Of a stretch of DNA of 64,000 nucleotides, positions 15,716 through 24,104 are shown in pieces. This DNA comes from Cellulosimicrobium sp. ES-005. Lineage in GTDB: Bacteria > Actinomycetota > Actinomycetes > Actinomycetales > Cellulomonadaceae. Made by a program: the position numbers and the translations under genes. Below the pieces are notes generated by a model, which worked only from the letters and a program-made list of their open reading frames with translations, searched no databases and was not told the origin of the DNA. Within the stretch, counting starts at the first letter, position 1. Every line of letters begins with the position of its first letter. The stretch is taken from NCBI RefSeq assembly GCF_040448685.1, contig NZ_CP159290.1, positions 310,001 to 374,000 on the forward strand, written 5' to 3'.

Positions 15716-17478
15716 TTCAACTCCAATAGGACGCTCAATTCGAAGGTGCCGGAGTTCTCACGGATAAGACCCAGGCTGATAAGGTGATGAATCGCGCGAT
15801 CCTCGTCGCGGGCGATCTCCGCAAAATCTCTGGGGTACTCCTTAAGTGCCTCTAGCAGCACGCTTTCTGTCGGGTAATACCGCGCGAGATGGTTTAGCAT
15901 CTCCTCGACGTTTCCCGCAACGCCGCGCTGCCATGGGATGAGGCGATGCAATACATCGGCTTTACGCATGACGCGGCGGTATGTATCCATCGGAAGTGTG
16001 GCGACGACCTCCGATGCGAGGTTACGATAGAGGTACGCGTGCCCACCGGACGCGTCGTGAAGTGCCTCTAGCGCACCCTCCTGGATTTCGATGCCCATTC
16101 GCGCGCCAATTCCGGTAGCGAGCTCGTCGGCTTCTAGCCGGGAGAAGGGCCCCAGGTATCGCGCCTTCGCCCAGGAGAAGAGCGGATTTGGCCGGCCGTA
16201 CAGGCGCCCGTTCTCTAGAATATGGTTGGTTAGCCCGGAGAGTATAAATGTGAAATTGTCGCTTGACTGTGCAACCGCGCGAAGGCTAGCGAGCACCTGG
16301 GCGACGCCTGGGTACTCGCCTTCTTGAGTGTCGACCTGGTCGGAAGGAGTTAGGAATTCGATCTCGTCGAGCAGGAGGACGAGCGTGACGTGTTTGTCTG
16401 ACAACTGGCGAACGGCGCGATCGAGCGCAGTTTTAAACGAGCTAACTGTCGGTTGCGAAGCCACGGCATCCAACTGCCCGGCATCCACGTCTCGAGATTG
16501 GAGTGCGGACGAGATGCGCGAGGCAACTTCGCGCATAAAATCGGGACTCGGATCGACCGGCGGCGAGGGAAGTGTCTCCAGGTCGACGAAGATCGGAAGT
16601 AGATGCTCAGACTCGAGCGTCTCGGCCAGCTTGAGAAGGATGCTTGTCTTGCCACTCTTCCGAAGGCCAAATAGTCCGGAAGCCCGCTGATTTACGATGT
16701 CGTCTCGAAGTTCTTGGAGCAAGGTCTTTCGCCCGAAGAAGTTCTGTCCGCTCACTGGTGTCGTCTCATAGAACAGGTCGCGGGCGTAGATGTAATCGCG
16801 GAGTTGCGAAATGAGGGCGATCGGCTCGGGTCCCAAATTTTGCGGCAAAGGGACTGCAGTGAACTGGAGTTTGGACCAGTCCTTTAGCTTGACTGTGATC
16901 CGTTCATCGGGCGCGCTGAAGAAGATCAAATCGGGGGTGACCTCGCGCTTTAGCTTTACGATCCGATCTTTGGCGAGCACGAAGGATCGAATTTGCAGAT
17001 CGTGGTACGGAGAATAGAAGAATGCGACTTCGCGCGTGAGCCCAAAGGCGGCCTCAATTGCTCCGCTGAATCGTGCAAGTGCAAAACCTGACTCGCGTCC
17101 ATCGGGAGTTCGGATCATCTCCGCGTGCACAAATTGCGAACCGAGCGCTTGCAGCATCTTCTTGTGCGCTCTTGCCTCGGGGAATGTCGACTCTAGTTTT
17201 GCTACCTTCCGGAGAACGTCTTCCCTCGTGGGCTCCTTAACTGGGTTTGCCTGCCACGTATATGTCGTCGCAGGGGTCACGCTGGGTCGCTCCGTCAGAC
17301 TCACTTCGGTGGCGGATTCTTGGCTGGCGCCATAGTTCTGGTAGATGCGTCTGACGACCGGGTCGGCTACCGTGCTCGACGCAGAGCGCGCGAACTCGCC
17401 GATGCTGGTTAGATACTTAAGAATTTCCGCAGATTCGATGTTGAGTTCGCGTGCGATCTCGTACACTCGGGGGTTCAA
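15712..17478 (-). CDS. IF2_N domain fused to STAND-like P-loop ATPase
   Basis: About 588 residues. Residues 1-45 are an IF2_N domain (NPRVYEIARELNIESAEILK, then GEFARSASSTVADPVVRRI), nearly the text of actinobacterial initiation factor IF-2, but nothing else of IF-2 is present. Residues about 90-240 are an unrecognised beta-rich domain. Residues about 250-500 are an ATPase: FFGRKTLLQELRDDI, Walker A GLFGLRKSGKTS, Walker B VTLVLLLDEIEFL, and a sensor-like FILSG. The C-terminus resembles winged-helix repeats (AIHHLISLGLIRENSGTFEL). TTG at 17478 with GAGGT upstream is preferred; an in-frame GTG lies at 17499. STAND-type ATPases commonly act as sensors in phage defence; that role is inferred here. 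Confidence 0.85.
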   Translation of the reverse strand: MNPRVYEIARELNIESAEILKYLTSIGEFARSASSTVADPVVRRIYQNYGASQESATEVSLTERPSVTPATTYTWQANPVKEPTREDVLRKVAKLESTFPEARAHKKMLQALGSQFVHAEMIRTPDGRESGFALARFSGAIEAAFGLTREVAFFYSPYHDLQIRSFVLAKDRIVKLKREVTPDLIFFSAPDERITVKLKDWSKLQFTAVPLPQNLGPEPIALISQLRDYIYARDLFYETTPVSGQNFFGRKTLLQELRDDIVNQRASGLFGLRKSGKTSILLKLAETLESEHLLPIFVDLETLPSPPVDPSPDFMREVASRISSALQSRDVDAGQLDAVASQPTVSSFKTALDRAVRQLSDKHVTLVLLLDEIEFLTPSDQVDTQEGEYPGVAQVLASLRAVAQSSDNFTFILSGLTNHILENGRLYGRPNPLFSWAKARYLGPFSRLEADELATGIGARMGIEIQEGALEALHDASGGHAYLYRNLASEVVATLPMDTYRRVMRKADVLHRLIPWQRGVAGNVEEMLNHLARYYPTESVLLEALKEYPRDFAEIARDEDRAIHHLISLGLIRENSGTFELSVLLELK

Positions 17479-17499
17479 CGGTACCTCGCATTTACGCAC

Positions 17500-18732
17500 G
17501 TAGAGCAGTCTTTGCTGGGGCCGGTCTTCGACTCCGCAGTGAGCAGCGTTCTAGTTTCTGATGCCCTCAGGCCCGGGGGGCTCGGCGTTCGTTCTCGAGG
17601 CAACGGAGCTCCCCAATGCGTTCGTGTGATGCGATCAGCGCACACAGTACGCCTCGTGCCCGCCCCGTGGCGATCGACACTCGGTTGACTGGAGCTGTGT
17701 TGCGGCGTGCTCGCTGCTGTCAGCTGTGGTCCTCTCATGCTGGAGTCGCGGCGCGTCCGCGCCGCGCTGCCGCTGTCCGCCGGAGCCCCGCGCCCAGCTC
17801 ACACGTTCGCTGCGCGCACCCCGCCGGGTCGCCGGCCGCAACGACGAAGGCGGTTTCGGGACCCGTCCGGAATCGCCTCGCGCCATTCTCTCCACCCTGT
17901 GCGACCGTTGCCCGTCTGCTTTTTCACCCTTACGTCATGCTCGACACCACGCCTCGTCGCGCGACGTCGTCTCCAATGCCTCTCTACGAGTCCGGACGTG
18001 CTCGATGAACCGGTCTGGGAGTCGGACGGCGTGGTCCACGGTCCACCACGCAGTGCCGTAGGCCTTCGGGCCGGACGAACGCCTGGTCTGTGAACTCCGG
18101 ATTGCCGTCTTGCTGTCCGCACAACCGGCATGTTCCTTATCGAGGTACGCCCTGGCGACGTGACCGCGACCGAGGTGTTCCGCGTCCGTCTCACGATCTC
18201 CCGTGGGCCGCTCAGTATCGACGAAGCTGACCGGATCGGGCCAGCTCGGTCGCGTGGGCGGCCCGTCCCAGCCGATGACCGTCAGGGTCGGGTCTTGCAT
18301 CTAGACCACATCACCATCCGGCCCCGTATCGAGAGCCGAGCATCCGGCCGACTCCGGCCCGCGTCAAGGGCGCGTGCGGCGTCGCTGCGCGATGGCCTGC
18401 GGCCAACCTTGACCCAGATCTCCGCCGGCCTTCTTTGCTCCGCTCTCGGTTCGGTGCCTCCGAGTGCCCCCAGCGCGGCCCGCTGCCCGAGTCCACCGGT
18501 ATGCCTCCGTTCTGACTGCCGCACGTATGCTCAAGCGCAATCCCGTGCGAGGAGTGTTCGAGCGACGGTGCAGGGCAGGGCGTTCTGGCAGCGTCGTCCG
18601 AGGGTATGAGGGTCGACCATCCAAGCCCACCGGTGCCGCCATCGAAGAAACCCACTCGCAGAATCCTGCGGCTGGGGCTTGCCGTGCGTCTGGGTCTCGC
18701 GTCCACACTCCCGGCGTCAGTCGGTAGTGCAC
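17500..18732. other. Right part of the island, mostly without recognisable genes
   Basis: About 1.2 kb between the ATPase gene and ldh. One minus-strand frame (17935-18300) has plausible amino-acid composition and is listed separately. The rest shows only Arg/Ser/Pro-rich frames. I looked for a second copy of the tRNA-Ser 3' end (an attachment-site duplicate) and did not see one. GC content rises back towards the core level across this stretch. Confidence 0.4.
17935..18300 (-). CDS. Hypothetical protein in the island
   Basis: 121 residues: MQDPTLTVIGWDGPPTRPSW at the start, a middle HLGRGHVARAYLDKEHAGCAD, and an end AWWTVDHAVRLPDRFIEHV. Composition and third-position bias look coding, but there is no clear ribosome site and no family I recognise. 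It may be a fragment of a larger gene. Confidence 0.4.
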   Translation of the reverse strand: MQDPTLTVIGWDGPPTRPSWPDPVSFVDTERPTGDRETDAEHLGRGHVARAYLDKEHAGCADSKTAIRSSQTRRSSGPKAYGTAWWTVDHAVRLPDRFIEHVRTRREALETTSRDEAWCRA

Positions 18733-19755
18733 TCACAGCCCGCTCCGTCCCGCAGCGGTGCGCAGTGCGTCGGCGGAACGGTGCAGCGCGGTGAGCTCGG
18801 CGTCGGACAGGGGCGTCGGCAGCAAGGTCCCGGCGCCGCCGTGGCTGACCATCGTCGGGACGGAGAGGCACACGTCGTCGATGCCGCGGTAGCCGTTCAG
18901 GAGCGAGGAGACCGGCATGACGCGGTGCTCGTCGTTGGTGATCGCCTCGACGATGCGGGAGGCGGCGAGGCCGATCGCGTAGGCGGTGGCGCCCTTGCCG
19001 GCGATGATGTCGTAGGCGGAGTGGACGACGTCGTGCGCGATGGCCCGGCGCACCTCCTCGGTCAGCGGCTCCCGGCCGTCGAACGGGTCGAGGTCCAGGA
19101 GCGGCACGCCGCCGATCGTCGCGGACGACCACAGGGGCACGGCGGTGTCACCGTGCTCGCCGGCGACGTAGGCGTGCACGTTCTGCACGGCCACGCCGAC
19201 GTGGTCGGCGACGAGGTACCGGAACCGTGACGAGTCCAGCACCGCGCCGGAGCCGAGGACCTGCGCGCGCGGCAGCCCGGAGTACCGCAGGGCGGCGTAG
19301 GTGACCACGTCCACCGGGTTGGTGACCATGAGGTAGACGGCGTGGGGCGTGACCTCGACGAGCTGGAGCATGAGCGTGCGCGCCAGGCCGACGGTCCGGG
19401 CGGCGAGGTCGATGCGCGTCTGCCCGGGTTGCTGCTTGGCGCCCGCGGTGACGACGACGACGTCCGCGTCCGCGCAGACCGCGACGTCGTCGGAGCCCTC
19501 GACGCGCGCCATGGGCATGAACTGGATGCCGTGGGCGAGGTCGAGCGCCTGGGCGCGGACCTTGGCCGTGTCGACGTCGTACAGGACCACCTCCCGCGCC
19601 GCCCCGCGGATCAGGACGGCGTAGGCCAAGGTCGCGCCGACCGAGCCGGCCCCGACCACGGCGACCTTCGCCGTCGTGCCTGTCTGGATCCCGCCTGTCC
19701 CGGTTCTCGTCTCACCGGTCTGGATGTCGCTCCGCTCCTGCCTCACCGCAGTCAC
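18733..19755 (-). CDS. ldh: L-lactate dehydrogenase
   Basis: 340 residues. It reduces pyruvate to L-lactate with NADH. Motifs: KVAVVGAGSVGATLAYAVL (Rossmann loop), VLYDVDTAKVRAQALDLAHG, VVTAGAKQQPGQTRIDL (substrate loop Arg), VTNPVDVVTYAAL, the LDH hallmark GSGAVLDSSRFRYLVA, and GEHGDTAVPLWSSATIGG with the catalytic His. The first 28 residues (Thr/Gly-rich) precede the conserved domain; another GTG 9 nt downstream is an alternative start. Divergent from the chitinase gene. Confidence 0.95.
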   Translation of the reverse strand: MTAVRQERSDIQTGETRTGTGGIQTGTTAKVAVVGAGSVGATLAYAVLIRGAAREVVLYDVDTAKVRAQALDLAHGIQFMPMARVEGSDDVAVCADADVVVVTAGAKQQPGQTRIDLAARTVGLARTLMLQLVEVTPHAVYLMVTNPVDVVTYAALRYSGLPRAQVLGSGAVLDSSRFRYLVADHVGVAVQNVHAYVAGEHGDTAVPLWSSATIGGVPLLDLDPFDGREPLTEEVRRAIAHDVVHSAYDIIAGKGATAYAIGLAASRIVEAITNDEHRVMPVSSLLNGYRGIDDVCLSVPTMVSHGGAGTLLPTPLSDAELTALHRSADALRTAAGRSGL

Positions 19756-20038
19756 TCCCTCGTCGCGTGCGTCGCATGAGAAGTACGGGCCGCTTCCAGG
19801 CTAGGACGTCTCGGCGGACGGCGACGGTGGGAGCGTGCGACCGGCCCCCGCGCGGAGCCGGCCCACGGCGGCTCCTGGACGGGCGTCCACGGTCCGCGGG
19901 TCGACCGTCCGACAGAAACGCCCACGAGCGGGCGATTTTCGTTCGGACCCTGGCGTAAACACCTCCTGTCCAGGTAAGTTGCAGGAGACCGAACAAATCC
20001 CGGGATCCCAGCCCGGGCCGAAGAGCAACGAGGCCTTC

Positions 20039-21790
20039 ATGAACGATCGATCGACACCCAGCGCGGCCTCCTCGGGCCGCTCGCTCGCCAAGACCTCGCC
20101 CGCACCGACCGCCCGCTCGCGCGTGGTCGCCGCCACCGCCGTCGTCGGGGCGCTCGCCCTGACCGTGGCCACCTTCGCGTCGCCCGCGGTGGCGGCGTCG
20201 CAGCCCACGGCGAAGCCGGCGGCCTCCGTCGCCGGGCCGTCGGACATCAACGGGTTCCGCAGCGTCGGCTACGTCATGGCCGACTCGCGCGTGACCCGCG
20301 ACTTCCACGTGGCCGACCTCGTCCGCACCGGCGCGATCGAGGACCTCACGCACATCAACTACGCCTTCGGCAACGTCACGACCGACCTCGTGTGCGACAT
20401 CGCCGACGTCCCCGGCGAGGGCGACCCCCTCAACGACTTCGTCGCGGAGGTCGCGGCCAAGGACTCCGTCGACGGCAAGGCCGACAAGCCCGGCCAGAAG
20501 CTCGCGGGCAACTTCAACCAGCTCAAGAAGCTGAAGGCCGTCAGCCCCGACACCAAGATCCTCATCTCGCTCGGTGGCTGGACCTGGTCCGACAACTTCT
20601 CCGAGGCGGCGTCCACGGCCGAGGGCCGCACCGCGCTCGTCGACTCGTGCCTCGACCTGTACATCGACGGCAACCTGCCGGTCGTCGACGGCAAGGGCGG
20701 CCCGGGCGCCGCGGCCGGCATCTTCGACGGCATCGACATCGACTGGGAGTGGCCGGTCACGGGCGGGGAGACGGCGAACGCCCGCCCCGAGGACAAGGAG
20801 AACTTCCTGCTCCTCATGGAGGAGTTCCGCACCGCGCTCGACGCGCGCGGCGCGGCGAACGGCGAGGACTACCTCCTCACGGCGTTCGCGCCGGCGGGTG
20901 GCTGGAACGCGGGCCAGGGCGGCTGGCTCGACCCGCGCCTGTTCGCCGTCGTGGACTTCCTCAACGTCCAGGGCTACGACTTCCACGGCGGCTGGGTGCC
21001 GAACCAGACGGGCCACCAGGGCAACCTGCACCCCGACGGCACGCAGAACTGGGGTCTCGGGCTCGACGGCGCGCTCGGCATGTACGTCAACGCGGGCGCC
21101 GACCCGTCGCAGGTCAACGCGGGCCTCGCGGCGTACGGCCACGGCTGGTACGGCGTCGAGGACGGCTCGCAGGGCTGGCAGCCCGCCGCGGGCTACGTCG
21201 GTACCAAGACGTACGCCGAGCTGCGGTCGTTCGACGGCGAGCAGTACTTCGACCCGGAGATCGGCGCGAGCTGGCTCTACGACGGCGACCAGTGGTGGAG
21301 CTACGACGACCCGGCGTCCGTGACGGCGAAGGCCGAGTTCGTCGCGACGCAGGGCTACGGCGGCGCGATGTGGTGGGACCTCTCGGGCGACTACCGCAAC
21401 GAGCTGGGTGACGCGCTGGGCTCGACGTTCCGCGCGGCGACCCCCGGTCCCGGCGTGGCCGACGAGTGCGCGGTGCCCTGGTACGGCACGGGCGTCTACA
21501 CCGGTGGCGAGGTCGTCTCGCACGAGGGCTCGGAGTACAAGGCCCAGTGGTGGACCCGTAACCAGGAGCCGGGCGCGTCCAACGCCTGGAAGAAGATCGG
21601 TCCCTGCGGCACGGCGCCCGAGGTCGAGGTCGCGGACTGCGCCCCGGCATGGTCGCGCGAGGCCGTCTACACCGGCGGTCAGACCGTGTCCCGCGCCGGG
21701 GTCAACTACACGGCCCAGTGGTGGACCCAGGGCGAGCTGCCCGGGTCCGTGACGTGGGGCTCGTGGGACCCGGTGGGTCTCTGCGCGTGA
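20039..21790 (+). CDS. Secreted GH18 chitinase with two CBM5/12 modules
   Basis: 583 residues. Signal peptide: a long basic N-terminus, hydrophobic VVAATAVVGALALTVATF, cleavage likely after SPAVA. The GH18 barrel runs from about residue 70 to 470: VGYVMADSRV, DLTHINYAFGNV, TKILISLGGWTWSDNFSEAA, then DGIDIDWEWP, whose final Glu is the catalytic acid of DxDxE; later NVQGYDFHGGW and GGAMWWDLSGDY. Two CBM5/12 modules close it (CAVPWYGTGVYTGGEVVSHE and CAPAWSREAVYTGGQTVSRA). It cleaves chitin outside the cell. Two strong stem-loops follow. Regulatory sites upstream were not identified. Confidence 0.97.
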   Translation: MNDRSTPSAASSGRSLAKTSPAPTARSRVVAATAVVGALALTVATFASPAVAASQPTAKPAASVAGPSDINGFRSVGYVMADSRVTRDFHVADLVRTGAIEDLTHINYAFGNVTTDLVCDIADVPGEGDPLNDFVAEVAAKDSVDGKADKPGQKLAGNFNQLKKLKAVSPDTKILISLGGWTWSDNFSEAASTAEGRTALVDSCLDLYIDGNLPVVDGKGGPGAAAGIFDGIDIDWEWPVTGGETANARPEDKENFLLLMEEFRTALDARGAANGEDYLLTAFAPAGGWNAGQGGWLDPRLFAVVDFLNVQGYDFHGGWVPNQTGHQGNLHPDGTQNWGLGLDGALGMYVNAGADPSQVNAGLAAYGHGWYGVEDGSQGWQPAAGYVGTKTYAELRSFDGEQYFDPEIGASWLYDGDQWWSYDDPASVTAKAEFVATQGYGGAMWWDLSGDYRNELGDALGSTFRAATPGPGVADECAVPWYGTGVYTGGEVVSHEGSEYKAQWWTRNQEPGASNAWKKIGPCGTAPEVEVADCAPAWSREAVYTGGQTVSRAGVNYTAQWWTQGELPGSVTWGSWDPVGLCA

Positions 21791-21797
21791 TCTGACG

Positions 21798-21879
21798 GGT
21801 CGTCCGGGCGCGCGCATCGCCCGGACGACCACCGCACGACGACGGCGGGCCCGGTCTCAGGACCGGGCCCGCCGTCGTC
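21798..21879 (+). terminator. Tandem terminators after the chitinase
   Basis: First hairpin: 13-bp perfect stem 21798-21810 / 21818-21830 (GGTCGTCCGGGCG and complement), 7-nt loop. Second: 19-bp perfect stem 21838-21856 / 21861-21879 around loop TCAG. They lie 8-90 nt after the stop codon. Confidence 0.85.
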
Positions 21880-21897
21880 GTTCGGGGACAGGCGCAC

Positions 21898-22090
21898 CGA
21901 CCAGGCCGCTACCTCGCGGACCAGCCCTCTACCTCGGCCGACCATGCCTCTACCTCGCGGACCAGCCCTCTACCTCGGGCGACCAGGCCTCTACCTCGGG
22001 CGACCGGGCCTCTACTTCGCGCGACCAGGCCTCTACTTCGCGCGACCAGGCCTCTACCTCGTCTGGCCAGGCCTCTACCTCGCGCGGTGG
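21898..22090 (+). repeat. CTCTACCTCG tandem array, locus B (nine units)
   Basis: Nine tandem units of 20-21 bp, consensus GACCAGGCCTCTACCTCGSG. Their CTACCTCG or CTACTTCG cores start at 21909, 21929, 21950, 21970, 21991, 22012, 22033, 22054 and 22075. The array fills the gap between convergent chitinase and phosphatase genes. Units differ by a few substitutions, so it is not a recent exact duplication. A 21-bp period would keep any reading frame open, but no gene start leads into it. Confidence 0.9.
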
Positions 22091-22099
22091 GCGTCGCCC

Positions 22100-22795
22100 T
22101 CAGCGCTGGGCGCGGACGTCGCGGCGTAGGTAGTTCCAGGCGAGGACGCAGCAGACGATGCCGTTGATCAGGCCCACCACCACGTCGGCCGGGCCGTGGG
22201 CGCCACGGTAGAGGCGGGACAGGCCCACCGCGAGCGGCACGAGGCAGCACAGGACCGTGACGACGACGCGCAGGACGGGGTGGGCGATGCGCTGCGCGAG
22301 CAGGGCGAGGGTCAGGTAGAACGCCGCGGACGCGCCGGTGTGGCCGGAGGGGAAGCTCGACGTGGGCGGCGCCTCGTCGAGCCGCGAGACGTCGGGGCGC
22401 GCGCGCCCGACGACGATCGACGACGTGAGGAAGATCAGGGCCTGGAGCGCGACGGCGAGCGCGGGCACGACGGCGAACCACCACTGCCGCGTGCGCCACC
22501 AGACGAGCGCGATGGTGAGCACCGTCCCGCCGATGATGAACTCGGTGGTCCCGATCAGCGAGAACAGGTCGGTCACGGTGTCCCAGAAGGGCGTGCGTCG
22601 CTGTTCGAGCCACCGGTTCACCCCGACCTCGCCGGGCAGGTCGCCCAGCGGACCGGTCACGAGGAACCCGGTCGCGACGATGAGGACCCACAGGACCGCG
22701 CCGGGGAGGAAGGCCCGGAGCCCGACGTCGCGCAGCACCTCCTTCGCGGTGGGTCGGGACGTGTCGAGCTCGTAGCGGTGCACGAAAGGATGCAT
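22100..22795 (-). CDS. PAP2-family membrane phosphatase
   Basis: 231 residues with about six membrane segments. Phosphatase motifs are visible: GRARPD (motif 1 end), PSGHT (motif 2) and SRLYRGAHGPADV (motif 3, catalytic His). The lysine usually seven residues before the Arg-Pro of motif 1 is a Ser here. Such enzymes dephosphorylate undecaprenyl pyrophosphate or phosphatidic acid outside the membrane. The start overlaps the upstream paralogue's stop (TGATG), so the two form an operon. Confidence 0.9.
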   Translation of the reverse strand: MHPFVHRYELDTSRPTAKEVLRDVGLRAFLPGAVLWVLIVATGFLVTGPLGDLPGEVGVNRWLEQRRTPFWDTVTDLFSLIGTTEFIIGGTVLTIALVWWRTRQWWFAVVPALAVALQALIFLTSSIVVGRARPDVSRLDEAPPTSSFPSGHTGASAAFYLTLALLAQRIAHPVLRVVVTVLCCLVPLAVGLSRLYRGAHGPADVVVGLINGIVCCVLAWNYLRRDVRAQR

Positions 22796-23517
22796 CAGAC
22801 CTCGTTCTTGGGAGCGGAGCCGGAAGAGCGGGCAGACCGGGCGGACGTCCACCCGTGGTAGCCGACGGCGGACGCCCCCGCGACGGCACCGCCGAAGAGG
22901 ATGCCGCCGACGACGTCGGACGGGTAGTGCGCGCCGAGCAGCACGCGGTCGGCCGCGGTGACGAGCGCCAGCGCGGTCGCACCGCCGACGACGGCCACGC
23001 GGCCACGACGGCCGAGCAGCGGCCACACGAGCACCGTGAGGCTCACCCCGACGGCGGCGGCGTTCATCGCGTGCCCGGACGGGAAGCTGGACCCGGGTAC
23101 GACGGTCACCGCGTCCTCGACGACGGGACGCGCGCGGTCGACGAGCTCCTTCGCGCCGAGCCCGAGCGCCCACGCGCCCCAGATCGTCCCGGCCGCCCAG
23201 GCTGCCCGTGTCCCGAGGCCGTGGCGCCGCCACGCCCAGAGGCACACGCCCATCGCGGCGAGGTTCATCCACCGTGCGGCGAGCACCTCCTGCCCCACGA
23301 GCAGGGTGCGCTCGAACGCGGGCCGCTCGCCGGTGAACCCGGTCGCCGCGGCGACGGCGGCGCGGTCGGCCCCGACGACGAGCCCCGACTCCGCGCGCAC
23401 GAGCCACGCGAGCACGAGCACCGGGACGGAGGCCGCGATCCCGTACGCCGCGGCTCTCCCCAGCGCGCGCCTCCTGGCACGCCCGAGCGAGCGGCGCAGG
23501 GCAGGGTCGGCGGGCAC
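22795..23517 (-). CDS. PAP2-family membrane phosphatase
   Basis: 240 residues, first gene of a two-gene operon. All three PAP2 motifs are intact: [21 protein letters not shown] and DRVLLGAHYPSDVVGG. Hydrophobic segments correspond to about six helices. The acidic/basic tail SARSARSSGSAPKNEV is non-conserved. Likely acts on a lipid phosphate at the outer face of the membrane; the precise lipid is unknown. Directly upstream of its start lie two 32-bp direct repeats. Confidence 0.92.
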   Translation of the reverse strand: MPADPALRRSLGRARRRALGRAAAYGIAASVPVLVLAWLVRAESGLVVGADRAAVAAATGFTGERPAFERTLLVGQEVLAARWMNLAAMGVCLWAWRRHGLGTRAAWAAGTIWGAWALGLGAKELVDRARPVVEDAVTVVPGSSFPSGHAMNAAAVGVSLTVLVWPLLGRRGRVAVVGGATALALVTAADRVLLGAHYPSDVVGGILFGGAVAGASAVGYHGWTSARSARSSGSAPKNEV

Positions 23518-23531
23518 CCCCGGACGGTAGC

Positions 23532-23625
23532 CGGGGCTACGGCCGTACGCCCGTGGAGAGGGGGCGGTTCCGTACCGACGGCCCGATCGTCGGCGGGGCT
23601 ATTGCCGCACGCCCGTGGAGAGGGG
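23532..23625. repeat. Two 32-bp direct repeats upstream of the PAP2 operon
   Basis: Positions 23532-23563 and 23594-23625 share 29 of 32 bases (begin CGGGGCTA, end ACGCCCGTGGAGAGGGG), with a 62-bp period. They lie in the gap between the phosphatase operon start and the RidA gene end. They could be duplicated regulator sites or a small repeat element. Confidence 0.7.
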
Positions 23626-23641
23626 TGTCAGCCCGAGCGGC

Positions 23642-24037
23642 TCAGGCGGGCAGGGCCGCGACCGCCTCGATCTCGACGAGAGCACCGGGCCGGCCGATCC
23701 CCACCCGGAGGACCGTCACCGCCGCGGGGTGCGGACCCCAGACCTCCCCGACGGCGGCGAAGCCCGCCATGAGGTCGGCCTCGGGGTCGAGGTAGACGGC
23801 GAGCCGCGCGACGTCCTGCGGCCCCGCGCCCGCTTCCGCCAGCACGGCGAGGACGTTGCGCAGCGCCTGCGCGGTCTGGGCCGCGATGCCGCCCTCGACG
23901 ATCGCGCCCTCGGCGTCGGTCCCGTTCTGGCCGCCGACGTAGAGCGTGCGGCCGGTCTCGACGATCGTGCCCTGGGAGAAGGCCGGGTTGCGGTGCAGCC
24001 CGGCCGGGTTGAGGTGCGTGACGCTCGGCGTGGTCAT
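23642..24037 (-). CDS. RidA family protein (Rid/YjgF/YER057c/UK114)
   Basis: 131 residues, the normal RidA length. It starts MTTPSVTHLNPAGLHRNPAFSQGTIVE. The conserved TLYVGGQNGTDAEGAIVEGGIAAQTAQALRNVLAVLAEAGA and the C-terminal GRPGALVEIEAVAALP mark the family. The Arg that binds the imine carboxylate in active RidA is present in the region VTVLRVGIGRP. RidA hydrolyses reactive 2-aminoacrylate/imine intermediates; some homologues have other roles. ATG 24037 follows AGGAGGGG. Confidence 0.9.
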   Translation of the reverse strand: MTTPSVTHLNPAGLHRNPAFSQGTIVETGRTLYVGGQNGTDAEGAIVEGGIAAQTAQALRNVLAVLAEAGAGPQDVARLAVYLDPEADLMAGFAAVGEVWGPHPAAVTVLRVGIGRPGALVEIEAVAALPA

Positions 24038-24104
24038 GGTCGTCCCCTCCTGCGGTCTGGTCCTGAGGCGACCGACGCTACGCGCGGCCACCCACAGGCC
24101 CACG

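Noticed and set aside
18130-18609. 159-residue plus-strand frame in the island tail
   Set aside because: Low-complexity Arg/Ser/Pro composition and opposite to a more plausible minus-strand frame.
17500-18732. Attachment-site copy of the tRNA-Ser 3' end
   Set aside because: Read through the stretch looking for GTTCGAATCTC and CGCTACCGCCA-like sequence and saw none.
21898-22090. CRISPR array
   Set aside because: Repeats are contiguous 20-21 bp units without unique spacers, and no cas genes are near.
21944-22129. Protein of heptad RPGLYLG repeats encoded by the tandem array
   Set aside because: The frame exists only because units are 21 bp. Similar repeats occur at other intergenic loci in both orientations, and there is no ribosome site.
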